The notes under the pieces were generated by a model that searched no databases, had not been told where the DNA came from, and worked only from the letters and a program-made list of their open reading frames with translations. This document shows, piece after piece, positions 1-10,118 of a DNA stretch of 36,747 nucleotides. Position numbers and translations under genes: made by a program. The DNA is taken from the NCBI GenBank assembly GCA_015680685.1, contig MNCI01010461.1:217131-253877 (forward strand). The letters are read 5' to 3'. This stretch comes from Gnetum montanum. Taxonomy: Eukaryota > Streptophyta > Gnetopsida > Gnetales > Gnetaceae. Numbering within the stretch: position 1 is the stretch's first letter; every line of letters begins with the position of its first letter.

Positions 1-600
1 CGCGATATCGCGGCCTAGTGAAAACCGCGTCTCATCACTTATTCATATTTTATCATTTTTGCTGCTCCATGAAATGGCTAAATGTGTCAATAGAGTTATA
101 GTAGTAGTTGGAAAAAATGCTAAGGAGGAGATGATCTACTATGATTTGGTGAAGCTAGTAATGTTACATGTGATGGAAGAGGGCCTCAAGTAGAAGATAT
201 GAGTTGAGCTACATGAGGAGATGCATCTTTAGGAGGCACAAACACAAGAGAAGTAGAAGAACTAGGAGGAGGAGGAGTATGAGGTAGCCCAAATTTAGTA
301 GTAGCTAGATCGGGCATACAAGAGTGATGTGTGCTCTTGGCTTAGCAAGGAATGTTGCCCTTATGTAATAATGAATATTGGACATAACACACCATCGGGA
401 GCATCGAGGAGACATATCAAGTAGTGGGAAAATAAGTTGCACCTAGAAAAAGAAGGAAACATGGTGGATTGTGTGAGAAAAATGCAACTTTCAAGGAATT
501 CGAGTAGGTGGAGGTGTTTGTAGACTTTGAATGACATAGAGTGGTGTTGGATGCCATTGATGGCTAGGAATGGAGCTTTTGCCACTATACAAGGCTATCG

Positions 601-905
601 TTTAGCTTATAGATTGTGTATTTATGGTGTGGGTTGGTTGGGTGGGTTTTTGTTGTGTTTTCCCTAGGATTGTGTTGTTTTTTAAGGGAATCAAGTTGGA
701 GGGCCGAGGAGGATGTCCTGCCAACTCAATTTTTGTAATGGGAGGTACAGAAGGAGGGAAAAGTTTGGTACCCCCTTGTTGTTGATTGGAGGGGTTCATG
801 GGGGGTGAGAAGAGGGTTCTCTCCTCATTTTTTGAATTGGATAACTAATGTAAATGGTGTTTCTGATTAATATAACCCAATTTTTTTTTGAAAAAAAATA
901 TTGAT
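601..905 (+). mobile_element. Possible LINE-like 3' tail
   Basis: A G/T-rich non-coding stretch ends in a run of T and A around 880-900. The layout (G-rich segment, pyrimidine segment near 820-830, then an AT tail) resembles the 3' end of a plant non-LTR element, but no reverse transcriptase is attached. The 600 bases before it translate into short basic and acidic scraps with many stops and I cannot assign them. This is a weak call on texture alone. Confidence 0.28.
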
Positions 906-1174
906 TTATAAAAAATTCTACGAAAATTGAAAATTATAGAAATAGACTTCATATGCTTAACAACCCCAAGAAGACCTACAATTTCTTGCTCAAATTTTTG
1001 AAACATTAATGAAAAATTACATAACTCAGGAAAATATGGAACTTTAGCATATTTTTTAGATTGTACATCAAAATCTAGTGTCCACTTACAAATAATCAAC
1101 ACTGTATACTTATGTATAAGAAACCTTATATCTGGGGCATGTTGCACCATTGAAACCTTACCTAACTCAACAAG
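845..1174 (-). pseudogene. Unidentified coding fragment, downstream part
   Basis: An open minus-strand stretch of about 100 codons has ordinary mixed composition (motifs such as KVPYFPELCNF and FEQEIVGLLGVV). A pyrimidine tract followed by TTAG lies just upstream at about 1175-1195 and looks like a 3' splice site, but joining it there to the preceding open block (1248-1588) does not give a clean frame. I recognise no domain. It may be an exon of a dead host gene or an unrecognised transposon ORF. Confidence 0.3.
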
Positions 1175-1247
1175 GAGAGAAAGAAAACAACAAGAACACT
1201 ACCTAACATGAAGCAATTATATGTTATGTTTTTTTTCATCACATCAT

Positions 1248-1588
1248 TTAATTACAAAATGAGACTTTGATTATAGGTAACCCAGAATTTGAATGAACAT
1301 ATTGTGATAAAAGATCAGCAACTAATGACTCATATACATTATCAAAAGGGACAAGATCAAGTGTTTTAATTTCATCAACATCACTGAAAAAAAGTGCCAA
1401 AACCTTTTTCTTAATAGCTTGTAAATCTACATTTTGAGAATCAACAAAAATTTCTACATTGTTAAAAGAAGTAGAAATTTCACTATTAGTTAAAAAAGTT
1501 AGGAGTAATATGAAATCCCCATAGGGGAATTCTAGAGAAATTAAACTTGTTGGAGAAAAATTGAAGACAAAAAAATCGAATTCACTAG
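1248..1588 (-). pseudogene. Unidentified coding fragment, upstream part
   Basis: About 113 minus-strand codons are free of stops in AT-rich DNA where stops are frequent. The reading has balanced composition, with phrases such as SLEFPYGDFILL and VYESLVADLLSQYV. It has no ATG at its start, as expected for an internal exon or a truncated ORF. It lies directly upstream of the block at 845-1174 on the same strand, so the two may be parts of one gene. No family is recognised. Confidence 0.3.
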
Positions 1589-1784
1589 AAAAACATCAGA
1601 TCTAGTTGAAAAAATCAGATTTGCTGAGAAACATCCAATTTAACCAACCACTATCAATATAATAAACATAAAGCATACCTATGGCTTACAAAGAATCTAT
1701 TTCAATTAATTAATATTTGTAGTGTTATAGGCAAAATACCTTATTATTATTTAAATAATTTTTTTACATAATTATATACCTTGG

Positions 1785-2062
1785 ACATCCTTAAATTTGA
1801 CTTTGGTTGTTCATTCTTGCTTAATGCATTAGGCATATTCGTTATATGAAGCATGCTCATTGGGAATCTTGCCCAACGGTTTTATTATGGTAGTAAGTCT
1901 ATTTAGTTCTTCTTCTAAAGTAGCAACCCTTTTCTGTAATTTCCAAATATATATACCATGCTCAATATAAGCACCAATTACATTAAACATACTAAAAATC
2001 TTGTTATCACTCATCTAATGATCACTAATTATAGTTACAACACTTATATTATGCATGATATA
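1785..2062 (-). pseudogene. Fragment of the coiled-coil ORF2 family (copy 1)
   Basis: The minus strand encodes 61 codons from ATG at 2014, containing the heptad-like stretch KLQKRVATLEEELNRL followed by NEHASYNEYA. A closely similar stretch (LQEEVNIFTTINKAL, then NEHASYNKYA) lies at about 5394-5520 inside the larger relic at 4591-6367. The DNA just before the ATG and the first 20 or so codons recur in the opposite orientation at 3240-3365. The fragment is therefore part of a dispersed repeat family that once coded for protein. By similarity of layout (LQEE followed about 20 residues later by EH) it belongs with the second ORF of the LTR element at 9328-17378. Its function is unknown; a structural coiled coil is likely. 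Confidence 0.6.
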
Positions 2063-2164
2063 GATAATACTTTTGGGTAATCATGTACCATTATGAAAAC
2101 TTTTAACTTGGAAAATATCATTTACTATGAGTTAAAATTTCATTTTAATTAGTAAAGTGGATGT

Positions 2165-2245
2165 GTCACTTTTGGAAGTAGAGATAGGTATTGAATCTAC
2201 AAGCTCTTGTGAGAGATGAGGGTCCTAACCACTATGCTGCATATG
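2165..2245 (-). mobile_element. tRNA-Glu-like sequence, probable SINE head
   Basis: Read on the minus strand, GCATAGTGGTTAGGACCCT resembles a tRNA D-arm and RNA polymerase III A box. CTCTCAC then resembles the anticodon loop of plant tRNA-Glu, and AGATTCAATACC is a degraded B box at the expected distance. The acceptor arms do not pair, so this is not a working tRNA. It is either a tRNA pseudogene or the 5' head of a tRNA-derived SINE; no body or tail could be delimited. Confidence 0.42.
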
Positions 2246-2487
2246 TAGATGTAATACAAAATAACTAGGAAATAAAACTTTAGATTTGGTAAATGCTTTA
2301 ATTATGAAAATTTATAAGAATCAAACATCAAGAAATCTTTAGCATATCTTTAAATAATTAACATACCTCCAAGGTTCAAAATCATGTCAATAATCTATTT
2401 CAATAAATAAGATATTTTTCCTATGACTAAAAAAATAATTAATTTTAGTAGATTATTTGTAAACAAAAATATTAGAAAAATAATTTG

Positions 2488-3237
2488 TATTTATGCTAGG
2501 GAGATCTACTATAGAGGAAATTTTTTTTATATGACAATTGATAAAGAAATTTAGAAAACATAGAAAAAATCTACATATGATCTTCATTAACTTAGAAAAA
2601 GCACATGATAGAGTGAAAAGAGATATTATTTGGTTAGCCTTGTGAAAGAAAAACATCCTTGATAAATATATTAAAATAATTAAAGACATGGATGAAGAAG
2701 GTACTACTAAAATTATAACAACTTGTAGAATAACATCTAATTTTTCAATCAGGTTAGGTCTATATCAAGGGTCTACACTTAGTCTATACTTATTTGACAT
2801 TATTAATGATGAATTAATAAAGGAAATACAAGATAAAATCTCTTGATGTACACTATTTGCACATGATATTGTGTTTGTGGATGCAACTCAAGAAAATATT
2901 GCTTCTAAAATGGACAAGTGGAGACATGCTCTAGAATCAAAAGGCTTAAAAATTATCACAAGTAAGACAGAATATATAGAGTGCAATTTTAAGAACAATA
3001 TAATAGAAGTGACAATTGAAGACAAAAAGTCCTTGATTGCAAAATTTTGGCTTCCTCAGATAAATCCTCCAATTAGATGGTGAAATTGATAAAGATATTA
3101 TAAATAGAATTGAGGTACGATGGTAAAAATGGAGACAACATAGTGGTGTTCTATGTGATGAAAGAATACCAATAAAATTAAAGGGAAATTTTTACAAGAT
3201 AGTAATCATGCATACCTCCAAGGTTTGTAAAATTCAT
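2488..3237 (+). pseudogene. RTE-type LINE reverse transcriptase fragment
   Basis: The plus strand reads as the palm and thumb of a non-LTR reverse transcriptase. It has GRST and then INLEKAHDRV (usually DLEKAYDRV), IRLGLYQGSTLSLYLF (usually GLHQGSALSPYLF), the active-site block FAHDIVFVDATQEN, LESKGLKI.TSKTEYIEC, and after a frameshift near 3070 LDGEIDKDIINRI and VLCDERIPIKLKGNFY. The order and spacing match RTE-clade elements. The catalytic FADD/YADD box reads FAHD, so one of the two metal-binding aspartates is histidine. In-frame TGA and TAA codons and the frameshift also show that it is dead. No endonuclease domain remains upstream. An inverted pair of ORF2-family fragments (1927-2062 and 3240-3365) flanks it. 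Confidence 0.87.
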
Positions 3238-3239
3238 TA

Positions 3240-3365
3240 ACCATATTATGCAAAATGTAAGTGTTGCAACTATAATTGGTGATCACTAGATGAGTGATAA
3301 CAAGATTTCTAGTATGTTTAATGTAATTGATGCATATTGAGCATGGTGTATATATTAGGAAATTT
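3240..3365 (+). repeat. ORF2-family fragment, inverted relative to copy 1
   Basis: The segment around ATGAGTGATAACAAGATTT matches the reverse complement of roughly 1927-2062, including the bases before the ATG. The encoded start (MSDNKI.SMFNVI.AY) is shared, but this copy hits a TGA after about 18 codons. The two copies form an imperfect inverted repeat with the LINE fragment in the spacer. Confidence 0.68.
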
Positions 3366-4590
3366 TGTGATGGGATTGATGATTCTCATACTTCTGGCAT
3401 AAAGTTTAAGAATTGTGGCATTGATGGATGACCTAAAAATGATGGATCTAATGTATATTGTACATATAATTTCATTTTTAGTTTATATGTGATAAATGCA
3501 ACATCTACATCCAACAATACAAGTCTAGAATGTACACGTGGATCTTACCATAATTGGTGAATGAGATAGGCTAAACATCTAGGAATAGTGTGAAGAGATC
3601 ATAAGTCATTGTCTTCTCAACCATGTTTATAGTCGGCTCATAATGTATAGTTAATGTTATTAAGGAAAATGATTATTGATGTTGCTTTGTCCATATTGCT
3701 AAATATAGAAAATTACAAAAAATAGAAATGATACTGAACTATAGCTAACTAATAATAAAAATAATATGAAATTCAATAGTGATGAGCATTTTCTCCATCA
3801 ACCTAGTGTCATACTCTTTGATTCATAGATTTACCAATGAGCAACCAAACTAATTAATTATTAGCTAAACCAAATTAACTAATTGTTAGGTAACCAAGTT
3901 AAATGTACTTAGTGCTTGAGGTCTTAGAATACTCATTTTACTTCTACTAATATAGCAAAAAAATGTAAAGAAAAATATTATAGAAATTTACTAGTTAATT
4001 GCATGAAAATAAAGTATATAAAATATAAGTCTAATCTACGTCAAAGTAGTGCAATATGAGAGAATCAATCTCAATATTCATTGTTGAAAATATGCTTACA
4101 TCCAAGTGTAACTAGTTGAATGATGAGTTTAGATAATTGACTTAAACATATACTATGAGAACTTGTTGAGTACCTAATAATTACAAGATCAAATTGCAAA
4201 CATTTCCTAAGACTAATAAAAGTCCATGATTTTCACTAGAGTAGATCACATATATATAGGCAACTCCTGAATTGCATCAATGCATCTACATAAACGTAGT
4301 AAAGCCTTTGTTGATACATATACTCTTACACATATATGCTAAATAGGATACATAGACATATATTTATTCAATTTTCTATGCTTCATCATACCCATACAAC
4401 CAATCCAAAGTAATCCCAAATTATACCAAAATGGATAGAGTTCAATTACAAAGAAGATGTGGTGATAAGAATTTGAGTAAATTGACTGACTTGTACGTGT
4501 TGCATTACAAAATCTTTAAGTGGTTAGCTCAATTAAAAAAATTTTAACAAATGACTTCATTATAAAGCATGATATGTATAATGATTAATG
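3366..4590. other. No gene seen
   Basis: This is AT-rich DNA with dense stops in all frames. I see no domain, RNA gene or clear repeat. Confidence 0.5.
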
Positions 4591-6367
4591 TTAATCATAG
4601 CTTGGTGACATGGGCTCTTTTCTAATCTTCTTCAAGAATTGGTAGATCAACAAAAGCTTCCTTCCATCTATCCATGGATCTGCTACTTTTTAGGCATGAC
4701 TAGCAATCTTAGCAAGCATGAGGGCATCCCATAGATATGGAAAAGTAGTAAAGAGTTTTTTTAGCTTTCATGAACTAAGTAGTGAATTATTTGAATTATT
4801 CTTGACGTTTAGAATGTATTTCTTGCATTTTTTTAAAGTTCATTTATTCTTTTTTGTAAGGTCTTCTACCACATCTAATTGGAATTCATTCTCTTACAAT
4901 TCTACTTGCAACCTCTACTTTATCTCTTCATGGGTTTTTCATTCATGGTTGTACAAAGCATATCTTACTACTATCTTTCTCTCCACTTTTGATTGAGACT
5001 TGTTGTAAAAAAGAAAAGATTTCCATAATGTAGGCTAGCATAATACATATATTTTTTGAGATTCTCAATGACCATATCTCTCTATTTTATCTCACTACTT
5101 TTGGCAATGCCCACAATATTAAGAACTACTTGACAAGGAAGTAGATTAAGATCACAATAGATGTTTACTAGGTGGTTCTTCAAGTATCTCTTTTTTATTT
5201 AACACATTTTATAGTCCAAGTTTGTCTTTGTAATGATTTTTAATGATTTCTATCTATCATGCCTCATTCTAAAATTTTTTGAATTTAATTTTTATTTGTT
5301 ATTACAAGTTTTACACCTCTAGCATTAATATGTTTTTATTTTTTCTAGCTAGTTTGGCCATCTTTAAATTTGACTTTTCTTGTTCATTGCTGCTTAATGC
5401 ATTGGGCATATTTGTTATATGAAGCATGCTCATTGTGAATCTTTTTCAATGCTTTGTTAATGGTAGTAAATATATTTACTTCTTCTTGCAAAGTAGAAAA
5501 CCTGTTCTTTAATTTTTAGGGTTCAGTGCAAGTATGAGATGCCTCCCACACAACATGCCCTTTTAGTTCTAAAGTCTCTTAGGTAGCAACTTGTAGCTAA
5601 TCATTCTTCACTTGAACAAATTCTCTAGATCTTTAGTTCCATTTGCTAAAGGGGTTTGTTGAGTTATTCATGAAAGTTAATTAACTTATCCTTTAGCCTT
5701 AGAATCGCATTCTAACATTGTTGGTTCAAGGCTTCAATAAGCATTAGCTTTCCTTTTATAGTTAGAAGTTTAGAAAAAATTTTGTGACATGATAAATCTA
5801 CCTGATATTTGTCATTCATTCTAAAATTTCTTTGTGTTGTGCAAGGATAATCTAGCTAGGCTCAATCAATGGCACTACTTCATCTTCAACCCTGAACTTG
5901 AAGACACCACCACATCTTGTTCATCACTAAGGTTTGTGAATGACATTGAGAAAACATTCAATTCCTTTTTAAGGAACCCAATAACAACTTCATTAGCTTT
6001 CTCTTGTTGTTCATGGGGAAGGACCACCATGGTAGCTTAGCTCCCTTAACCCATAGCTACCTAGAATGAAGCCAGATTATCATAAATTTAAGGCTAATTA
6101 TCCCACTACTTTATTAAGGCTGCTTGTATATCTAGATCCATTGCTACCTAGCTTGAAACCCTTGTAGTTGCTTCTAAGAGCTCACTAAGTTTGTGACTTC
6201 AACTATGTTCCTCAATGCTCCTTAATGCTTCTCTTATGTTAGCTAAGTCTCGATATTTTTGGCATACATACATTAGATGTTCTTGTTAAAGGTGCAGTAC
6301 TAGGCCTAGCTACATTCCTAGGTTATTGAGATGGTCCAACTGTCACTTCTACAGAATGTGATGCCAT
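4591..6367 (-). pseudogene. Relic of the coiled-coil ORF2 family (copy 3, near full C-terminal half)
   Basis: Pieces in order along the minus strand match the second ORF of the LTR element at 9328-17378. ATMVVLPHEQ..EKANEVVI..LKKELNV..MSFTNL here corresponds to ATVVVMQHQDAVGAIEVVI..IKESFNV..VSLVNL there. NLASF.V corresponds to NTASFQV, and VVWEAS to VVWDAS. LQEE..IFTTI then corresponds to LQEEN, and near the end FMKAKKLFTTFPYLWDA corresponds to YVKANQMFPQLPYPWEV. A plausible start (MASHSVEVTVGPSQ) lies at 6367 and the last stop at 4591. The reading changes frame several times and holds many stops. The N-terminal globular part of the other copy seems absent. I found no LTRs around it. The protein was probably a long coiled coil made by a non-autonomous retroelement; its role is unknown. 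Confidence 0.75.
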
Positions 6368-8989
6368 TTTTGTTATTACCTACAAAGTTGTTACTAATAT
6401 GATCTAAGTCATCCTAATATCCATGAAAATAATAGCCAATAAACATGAATTATAAATAAATAATGGAATACAATAATATAAAGATTATCCAATGCTCAAG
6501 ACTTCTATTCATAAGGAAATAACATCCAATATATAACCATGTTCTAAAATTCCAATTGATAGGTTACATGTTAAAGTTCTAAAAATGTGAATTAAAAAAT
6601 TGAAAGTAAAACCACAACCTACACTTAAGACAAGAAAATAAATCCACATCTATGTTAATCAAAGGGCACTAAAAATACAAAAATAATACAAGCCTTAATA
6701 ATACATCATTTGCATAGAAATCCAAAATGCTAAAAACTATTCAATTCTAATCTAAGCATTTGGAAGACAAGCATTCTCATCTCAACTAAATCCTACATCA
6801 TCTAAGAGGTAAAAGAAAAGGGAAAGTTATTCACTATGACTAAGCAGCTAAAATAAAATATAATTACTCTTTAAGGGATTTTGGAACAGATATTAGGAAG
6901 CTAGAAAATCATGCATAAGAGTACATCTCACTAAAGGTTAGCATCAAAATCATAATAGCATGCAATAAATTAACATTAAAAAGAAATGGAATTGATGACT
7001 ATTACTACTTTACCATTAGTCCAAAACAAGATTCCATTACCACTTAACCAAAATGTTATTTGAAGGTTAGGATTCACTCTTAGTTTTAATATATGATTAG
7101 TTGGATATTTACTCAATGTACACATTAAGATTTTAGAACTAAAACATGTCTATAGGAATTTATTAACGTTTTTTACACTTGGCATCAAGGATAGGAACTA
7201 ATGATTAATTTCTTTCTTGAACTTTTGAAATTTAGGAAGCATTGCCACTTGATCTCTCCCCCTTTTTGTGTAAGAATGGACTAACAAAAAGTCTTTCCTA
7301 CTATATATAGTGAATGGCTTCAGTGCTCCTAGGTTTTTCTGAAAATTAATCAACATCTCTCTTTATGCTAGTTCCAATTCATACAACCATGCTTACCAAG
7401 AACAACTACATAAGATTTAGCTAAACATAAAACATTATTATGAATTAAGTAAATGGAACCCATGATGATGGAGAAATGCATTTATCACAAACTCTTACAT
7501 CTTGGACTCTATGAAGGTTTTAATGAACATGCTTTTTAATTTCATGTTAGTAGGTTCATCCCTATAGGTGTCATCCCATTTTAATATTGTTGGATGAGAT
7601 TTTACATCATGGGTTTCTATCTCTCTTTTCTATTTTAATCCTAAAAACCTACTTTGTCCTCATCTAAACTTCACTTAGGTATCGTAAATGATTTTTCCCA
7701 TGTTTGCTCCATTCATTACATATTTTGGCTCACTCTTAATGCACATCATGACTTTTGTCATGATTTACAAGCATTGATTATAGCCCCTAGTGAGAAGTCA
7801 TGACAAATAATGTAACTTTGTGAGTGGCTATAATGTCATGATCAAAAGTTGTGATGGATGATGTAATGCACAATGTGCCTTGGAGACTACTGAGGATATT
7901 GAGCTCTAGGCCAACATATTTGTTGTCAAATAAGGTGTAGTAGAAGATGTGTTGTTGGTAAAAGTGGTGAGTGACCCTAGATTAGTTTGAAAAATCAACA
8001 AAAAAGTAGGTCCAAACATATTGCTAGAGTGATGGCTTATAGTAATTGGAAAATTCTTCTTTATCAATTAACATTGCAATAGTTTGTAACCTATGAGATG
8101 TTGCAAATTATTTTGTGTTCTAGCATATTGCCAAATATCATTGCTAAGGATTGCAATTAATCTCTTTCTTTTTGTTAGTCATCGTGAGCTCGATCTAGAT
8201 TGATATATCCTACTATGATAAATAAAGGAAATTATCACATCCTATTAATTTGGACAACTAAAGTTGATAAAATGAAATTATATAACTGGAAGTTGCTAGA
8301 TTGATAGATCCAATGATAAGCCTTGGATTTCTAATTTTTAGTTACAGGATTAAATTATCCAAACTTGTAGGGGATTATAGTAATCAATTCCCTAAAATTT
8401 TCATTGAAAACACCTATAAATCAACATGATCCTTTATAAATTTGAATTGACTCAAGTCCAAATAGGTGAGAGAAACTTAGATATACATCAAGGACTTATA
8501 ATCATGCAAGGAAGATCTAGAGACTTCTACAATGAAATTGGGCAAATATGGCTTCATGAGAATGGACAAGCAACATGACATTAAATTCTATCTTACCAAG
8601 GCATCAAAATATGAATCAAATTACCTAAATCTACATCATATAATTTGATAACATTAGAGGCTCAAACATTATTGTACTTGGAGGCCTAATTAAACATTAA
8701 TTCATCAACAATATAGGGCTTGAACATGAACACAAGTTTCCTTTACTAAACAACATAAATTCATTAATATATATTAGCTTAAATTACTTCAAAAACATCC
8801 ATAAATTCATAACTACTTGGTGGAGAAAAAAACTGGATCAAACTTATGAATTGAAAGGGCTTTAAAGTCTTCATATATCATAAAACATTTCTTCATATAC
8901 TTGCATTAAAAATATTCATGATAAAAATTAAGGCAAGAAACATGAAACATAAATGAAATGAAAATAAAATGTAACATCTCTTGGGATGC
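6368..8989. other. No gene seen; one foldback inside
   Basis: This is AT-rich DNA without recognisable coding or element ends. A G-run (AAAAAGGGGGAG on the minus strand, near 7255-7267) looks like a retroelement polypurine tract, but nothing on either side supports it. The foldback at 7735-7882 is listed separately. Confidence 0.45.
7735..7882. repeat. Imperfect foldback, MITE-like
   Basis: Two arms around a ~40-base centre are imperfect reverse complements. ATTATAGCC (7777-7785) pairs exactly with GGCTATAAT (7826-7834). The ACTTTTG-containing block at 7747-7763 pairs with the CAAAAGT-containing block at 7836-7856, and there is weaker pairing further out. The size suits a miniature inverted-repeat element. 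No target duplication was found. Confidence 0.45.
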
Positions 8990-9322
8990 ATGAGAGGATC
9001 TTCTTCATCTCAAAACACTTTTAATAAACTTTGTGAGAAAGGATTATGAGACTTGTGAGAACTATTTATAAAAATGTGAGAATGGTTTGTGAGAAAATTG
9101 TGAGATAACTTTGTGAGAATTGGAATCTACAAAATTCATGAGGTGAGAACTCATTTGTGAGATGGCTAGTTATAAAAATGTGAGAAATGAAAGCACCTAG
9201 ATTATGAATTTAGTAGATAATCAAATGAATAAAAAATGGTGTAAGAGAGAAGAAAGAAAATCTTAAATTTATTACTATTGAATTTGTCATTACTCGATTC
9301 TTCATTACCTCATTTATTGTTT
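8990..9322 (-). mobile_element. Probable continuation of the chromovirus 3' LTR
   Basis: If element A (9328-17378) and one ATAAT copy are removed, this DNA joins 17384 onward. The joined minus strand has a TATA box at 17398-17406 and then runs into this segment, as expected for the R/U5 part of a long LTR. The left end is not defined. The assignment rests on the clean target duplication plus the retroelement signals to the right. Confidence 0.38.
9031..9185 (+). repeat. Irregular GTGAGA repeat cluster
   Basis: The hexamer GTGAGA occurs nine times in about 155 bases at uneven spacing, with TTATAAAAATGTGAGAA appearing at two places. It is not a clean tandem array, more a locally expanded motif. 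On the minus strand it is a TCTCAC-rich stretch in the inferred downstream half of the chromovirus LTR. Confidence 0.7.
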
Positions 9323-9327
9323 ATAAT
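9323..9327. repeat. Target site duplication of element A, left copy (ATAAT)
   Basis: ATAAT directly precedes the left LTR and recurs exactly after the right LTR at 17379-17383. Five bases is the usual duplication length for LTR element integrases. Confidence 0.9.
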
Positions 9328-9953
9328 TGATGAGTGGCGAGGCACCCCTACACTCAACCATATGAATATGAGCGTTACACGCATGATCCGGTTGAACTCC
9401 GCAAATGAACTAGTTGTGGCACCTAGATAGTTAGCCTTAGGTCATAGTTTGTTGTCTTCCCACCTAGACTAGTATTAACTTTGTCATGTATGGTTTAGTC
9501 CAAAGTGAGGTGTATGATGTGTTCTAACCTAATGCTACTCCTGAAGGCAATGGAAGATAATATTTACTAAGCTAAGAGAGAAAGGGTGAGAGAGAATCTA
9601 AGCTAGCCTAAGTGCAATGAGCATCCATTCCTTGATTATCTATACACATCTTGGACTTCGTGCATGACTACCACTGGGATTACCAAGTGCAGATCCTAGG
9701 TACGCCACTGGGNTCATGTGCATGTCCAAGAATGTCACACTCGAATAAGGATGCTATACAATTACAATTACCACACTGCGGGCATACACTGGGAGGAAAA
9801 GGGTTGAAAGAGAAATTAAACACTTAAACTAAAAACTACTTACTTATTGACTAATTATTCCTAACTCATTTGTCTACCTCTTATTTATAGATGAGGTGAT
9901 AGGCTGCGAGATCGTGTACGCAATATCGCAATGGACCAAATGACGCTTCATCA
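9328..9953 (-). repeat. Element A 3' LTR
   Basis: This direct repeat of 16584-17378 is 626 bp long because about 169 bp present in the other copy are missing exactly at the single ambiguous base near 9713. The ends read TGATGAAGC and CCACTCATCA on the minus strand. A TATAAATA box matching that in the right copy is present near 9885-9892. Confidence 0.92.
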
Positions 9954-9964
9954 TACCCCCACGA
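9954..9964 (-). other. Element A polypurine tract candidate
   Basis: Read on the minus strand, GTGGGGGTA immediately precedes the 3' LTR, where the plus-strand primer tract belongs. It is short and G-rich rather than a long purine run. Confidence 0.5.
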
Positions 9965-10118
9965 CTGAATGAAAACTCATCCTCAAGTTACAGTGATTAC
10001 ACAGTGGATAGGTATGGGATTATTGGATGGTGAAAATGGGTTTATGCCACAGTGTGGAATGAAAACAAAATCAAGACACAACACAAAGAATGTGCTACAA
10101 CTACAAAATTGGTGGAAC

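Noticed and set aside
4718-4996. Plus-strand open reading of 92 codons, Phe/Ser-rich
   Set aside because: It is the antisense shadow of the helix-rich ORF2 relic on the minus strand.
5834-6040. Plus-strand open reading of 68 codons
   Set aside because: It resembles the plus-strand reading at 11494-11715, but both are shadows of homologous minus-strand protein segments.
7170-7200. ACTTGGCATCAAGG resembling a primer site after TTACA
   Set aside because: Only the first few bases match, and no LTR or downstream gag could be found.
7250-7270. AAAAAGGGGGAG on the minus strand as a polypurine tract
   Set aside because: No integrase or LTR lies on either side, so it is probably chance.
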